Origin: an uncultured Gammaproteobacteria bacterium
Lineage (GTDB): Bacteria > Pseudomonadota > Gammaproteobacteria > DRJJ01
Direction of reading: 5' to 3'
NCBI GenBank assembly: GCA_947258795.1
Contig: CAMYJU010000001.1
Span: forward strand, 62,001 to 126,000
DNA: 64,000 nucleotides
Shown here: one piece after another, positions 61,646 through 64,000 of the stretch
Layout of the letters: the number at the start of each line of letters is the position of its first letter
Numbering within the stretch: the stretch's first letter is position 1
Notes under the pieces: generated by a model
What the model was told of the DNA's origin: nothing
Databases searched by the model: none
Seen by the model: only the letters and a program-made list of their open reading frames with translations
Made by a program: the position numbers and the translations under genes

Positions 61646-62380
61646 ATGGTTGATATTGCTATTATTGGCGGTAGTGGATTCGATCAGATGGGTGGACTTG
61701 AGTTCAGTCATAGTGAAAGTATCATTACCCCGTATGGCGAACCATCAGCGCCACTAAACTATGGTACGATCAATGGCAGGGAGATCGTTTTCCTGCCCAG
61801 ACATGGCCCGGCACATTCCATTGCGCCACATAGAATCAACTACCGAGCCAATATCCATGCCCTGAAGCATATTGGTGTGAAAAAGATCATTGCAGTGGCC
61901 GCTGTAGGTGGTATCACGCCACAGATGCATCCCGGTGCGCTGGTCATACCTGATCAGATTGTTGATTATACCTGGGCGCGAAAACATACTTTTTTTGAGG
62001 ACGAGAGCGATCCGGTAGTTCATATTGATTTTACCTGGCCTTACTGTGAGTTATTACGCAGACAACTGATCGATACCGCGGTGCGTATCAATCAGCCCTT
62101 GATATCACAGGCAACCTATGCCGCAACCCAGGGGCCACGACTGGAGAGCGGTGCCGAGATCATTCGACTGGAACGTGATGGTTGTGACCTGGTTGGTATG
62201 ACCGGTATGCCGGAAGCAGCCCTGGCTCGTGAACTGGAGCTTTGCTATGCCAGTTGCTGCGTGGTCGCAAACTGGGCTGCCGGTAAGGGTGAAGGTGAAA
62301 TCAGCATGGAGCAAATTGAGGCAGTGCTGTCCGGAGCGATGGAAAAACTCAGGCCATTGTTGGCAGCACTGTTACAGTAG
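61646..62380 (+). CDS. S-methyl-5'-thioinosine phosphorylase
   Basis: A 244-residue purine nucleoside phosphorylase of the MTAP family. IIGGSGFDQMGG and PRHGPAHSIAPHRINYRAN bind phosphate, TQGPRLESGAEI follows, and GMTGMPEAALARELELCYA forms the methylthioribose and base pocket. The sequence pattern and the place between nagZ and csiV match Pseudomonas aeruginosa PA3004, shown to prefer methylthioinosine over methylthioadenosine. Preference here is inferred. It would yield hypoxanthine and methylthioribose 1-phosphate. Confidence 0.87.
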   Translation: MVDIAIIGGSGFDQMGGLEFSHSESIITPYGEPSAPLNYGTINGREIVFLPRHGPAHSIAPHRINYRANIHALKHIGVKKIIAVAAVGGITPQMHPGALVIPDQIVDYTWARKHTFFEDESDPVVHIDFTWPYCELLRRQLIDTAVRINQPLISQATYAATQGPRLESGAEIIRLERDGCDLVGMTGMPEAALARELELCYASCCVVANWAAGKGEGEISMEQIEAVLSGAMEKLRPLLAALLQ

Positions 62381-62512
62381 TATTGTACGGTAACTCCCTG
62401 AATATAAAAAATAATCGCCTCACCTCCGATGACTGTCCAGAAAAAAGTTTATAAGTAAATAAGAAAAGAGTAATATATAAAGACCGATTCCGGGTGTTGC
62501 AGGAGATCAGTC
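62381..62512. other. AT-rich gap upstream of the secreted hydrolase
   Basis: This 132-base non-coding stretch is strikingly AT-rich at 62401-62485 (TTTATAAGTAAATAAG and AATATATAAAG), unlike its neighbours. It probably contains the promoter of the hydrolase gene. No -35/-10 pair with standard spacing is clear. Confidence 0.3.
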
Positions 62513-63349
62513 ATGAAAAATTATCTCAAACAACTTGCTGCGGCCATGCTAATGTTAGTTGCAGTCCATCCGGCTCAGGCCGATGTCCTGTTGCTGGTCC
62601 ATGGCTGGGCGGCAAATGCAAATACCTGGGCACAGAGCGGTGTGTTGCCGACACTGCAACAGGCAGACTGGCGCTATGCCGGTGTTCTGACCACAACGCA
62701 TAACCAGGTCATGCTTGTTGCTCCGGTACAAACCACCAGTAGCAATAAGGTCTACCTGGCCCATCTGGTGGCTGAAGCGCCGCTTATGCTACAGGCCGGC
62801 CAATTACTCGCAGAACTGGACTACGTTGCTCAACACCACCCGGGAGAGAAAATCATACTGGCAGGCCATAGTGCCGGCGGTGTGGTGGCGAGGCTGGCCC
62901 TGATCCATCAAAACGCACCGGCTGTTAACACGCTGATTACGATTGCAACCCCGAATCTTGGTACACCGCGAGCACTGGACGGACTCGAAGTGGTTGATAG
63001 CAAGCCTTTCTTTTGTCCGGGTCCGGGCATCGACTTTATGAAGACGGTACTTGGCGGCAATAATTATGATTATCTGAAGGTCTCACGTGCAGCGCTGATT
63101 GACCTGGCGCCGGCCAGTACAGGCAGTCTGACCGCATGGCTGAACCATCAATCACATCCCGCCATCGAGTATCATGCAATTATCCACCTGGCACAGCAGC
63201 AGGGTGATGGCATCGTGCCGGCCTTCAGTCAGGATCTGAACCAGGTCGCGGCCTTGAGTGGCAAGGCACAACAACATGTGCTCGTATCAGGGCATGGCCT
63301 GACACCCGCTGATGGGCAGGTCCTGGTATCGATCCTGTCGGGCCGCTAA
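62513..63349 (+). CDS. Secreted lipase-like alpha/beta hydrolase
   Basis: A 278-residue exported protein with a signal peptide (about residues 1-23, ending PAQA before DVLL). The oxyanion motif LLVHGWAAN, the nucleophile elbow AGHSAGGVVARLAL (S120), D232 in GDGIVP and H261 in VSGHGLTP form a complete putative Ser-Asp-His triad, as in triacylglycerol lipase or PGAP1-like hydrolases. Substrate is unknown. The GCAGGAGATC site precedes the ATG. It is convergent with csiV, with a gap of only 22 bases. Confidence 0.82.
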   Translation: MKNYLKQLAAAMLMLVAVHPAQADVLLLVHGWAANANTWAQSGVLPTLQQADWRYAGVLTTTHNQVMLVAPVQTTSSNKVYLAHLVAEAPLMLQAGQLLAELDYVAQHHPGEKIILAGHSAGGVVARLALIHQNAPAVNTLITIATPNLGTPRALDGLEVVDSKPFFCPGPGIDFMKTVLGGNNYDYLKVSRAALIDLAPASTGSLTAWLNHQSHPAIEYHAIIHLAQQQGDGIVPAFSQDLNQVAALSGKAQQHVLVSGHGLTPADGQVLVSILSGR

Positions 63350-63371
63350 AACACGTTTTTCCAGGGAACGC

Positions 63372-64000
63372 CTACTGCGCGGGAATCACATCGGTTGCTA
63401 TCGGTAGATCACTTTGTAGCACATCCACCGGTGTTACGGTCTGTGGGATTTTGTAACGGGTTATTTTCACCAGCATGCCCAGTTTTGGGTGGTCGATATA
63501 ATGCAGTTCATTACTGCGCATGCGCCTGTGCATTTCCACCCGATACGGGACCAGCACATATTCGCGGTAATCACGCTTTGTTTCGGGTGAGATGGCCACC
63601 GGCTCACGGTAGATAAAATCTAGCCAGACATGCAAATATCGGCCAATGCTGACCGTAAAACTGCCATCCAGTATGTTGGTATCAGGGCCTGGGATGTCTG
63701 CAGGGACAGCTCCAGTCCTGCCAGATCGTGCAGTTGTGTCAGATTTGAGTGCAGGTATATAGATCTGTGGTGCCTGTATCACTTCAGGCTCCTTCGCGGT
63801 GGTGATCGGCTGACCCATAGGCAATTGACCTTCAGTCGGTGGTGGAAGGGTGCCTGGGGTATCACCACGCTGAAAATCGCTTTGTTCGAAGTTGCCAAAA
63901 CCGGGTTCAGGTAGCGGGGTAAACAACTCATCACCAGTCAGGTGAACCGCACGGGCCTGTTGCCGATCAAAGGTTTTTTGCAACCAGGCTGTATGCAATA
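63372..64000 (-). CDS. csiV: CsiV family protein (N-terminal part outside window)
   Basis: This is the C-terminal part (over 200 residues) of a CsiV-type protein. The diagnostic segment RMRSNELHYIDHPKLGMLV is near the C-terminus, and FTVSIGRYLHVWLDF lies before it. The middle is a proline-rich linker of low complexity. In Vibrio, CsiV binds peptidoglycan and is needed for survival with non-canonical D-amino acids. It usually lies beside mfd, which would be outside this window. The frame runs off the right edge, so the true start and signal peptide are not seen. Confidence 0.8.
   Translation of the reverse strand, partial: LHTAWLQKTFDRQQARAVHLTGDELFTPLPEPGFGNFEQSDFQRGDTPGTLPPPTEGQLPMGQPITTAKEPEVIQAPQIYIPALKSDTTARSGRTGAVPADIPGPDTNILDGSFTVSIGRYLHVWLDFIYREPVAISPETKRDYREYVLVPYRVEMHRRMRSNELHYIDHPKLGMLVKITRYKIPQTVTPVDVLQSDLPIATDVIPAQ

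Overview
This window is ordinary, densely coded chromosome from a free-living, non-enteric gammaproteobacterium. The evidence is gene content and order. Blocks familiar from Pseudomonas and Xanthomonas-type genomes follow one another: dnaE-accA-tilS-pyrG-kdsA-eno-ftsB-ispD-ispF-truD-surE-pcm-nlpD-rpoS, alaC-hom-thrC, rpfE-recJ-prfB-lysS, sdhCDAB-sdhE-ygfX, nadB divergent from rpoE-rseABC-degP, lepA-lepB-rnc-era-recO-pdxJ, a BarA/GacS kinase divergent from cysM-rlmD, and nagZ ... csiV. I see no insertion sequence, prophage, integron, CRISPR array, tRNA or rRNA. The exact genus cannot be read from the sequence. A DsrC/TusE-type sulfur-carrier protein hints weakly at a lineage with active sulfur metabolism.

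Layout. 1-17 kb: DNA polymerase III alpha (5' end cut off by the window), fatty-acid, tRNA-modification, CTP, KDO, glycolytic, division and isoprenoid genes, ending with the stationary-phase sigma factor. 17-22 kb: a small Mth938-fold protein, an outer-membrane barrel, and an aminotransferase with the threonine pathway. 22-24.3 kb: a less usual stretch with a zinc-protease-like lipoprotein and a protein made of two fused DsrC domains. 24.4-30 kb: rpfE-recJ-prfB-lysS, including the classical programmed +1 frameshift in prfB, followed by a structured repeat element. 30-36 kb: an HDOD protein, the Fe-S repair protein YgfZ and the succinate dehydrogenase operon with its flavinylation factor. 36-42 kb: nadB and the envelope-stress sigmaE regulon core. 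42-49 kb: translation, secretion, RNA-processing and repair genes through pdxJ. 49-54 kb: the hybrid kinase, cysM and rlmD. 54-59 kb: an FHA protein, a CYTH protein and an ABC-type peptide importer lacking its ATPases. 59-64 kb: nagZ, mscS, a purine-salvage pair (HGPRT plus methylthioinosine phosphorylase), a secreted lipase-like hydrolase and the start-truncated csiV.

Several groups act together. RpoE, RseA, RseB, RseC and DegP form the sigmaE envelope-stress circuit. SdhCDAB with SdhE and probably YgfZ builds and maintains complex II. Hom and ThrC make threonine. HGPRT and MTI phosphorylase would recycle polyamine-derived methylthioinosine to IMP. NagZ recycles peptidoglycan.

The observations most worth checking are the tandem DsrC fusion with an altered cysteine pattern, a 104-nt inverted-repeat element with two GGGA-looped hairpins between lysS and the HDOD gene, and a cysteine-rich insertion in threonine synthase. 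I found no convincing multi-gene undescribed system.
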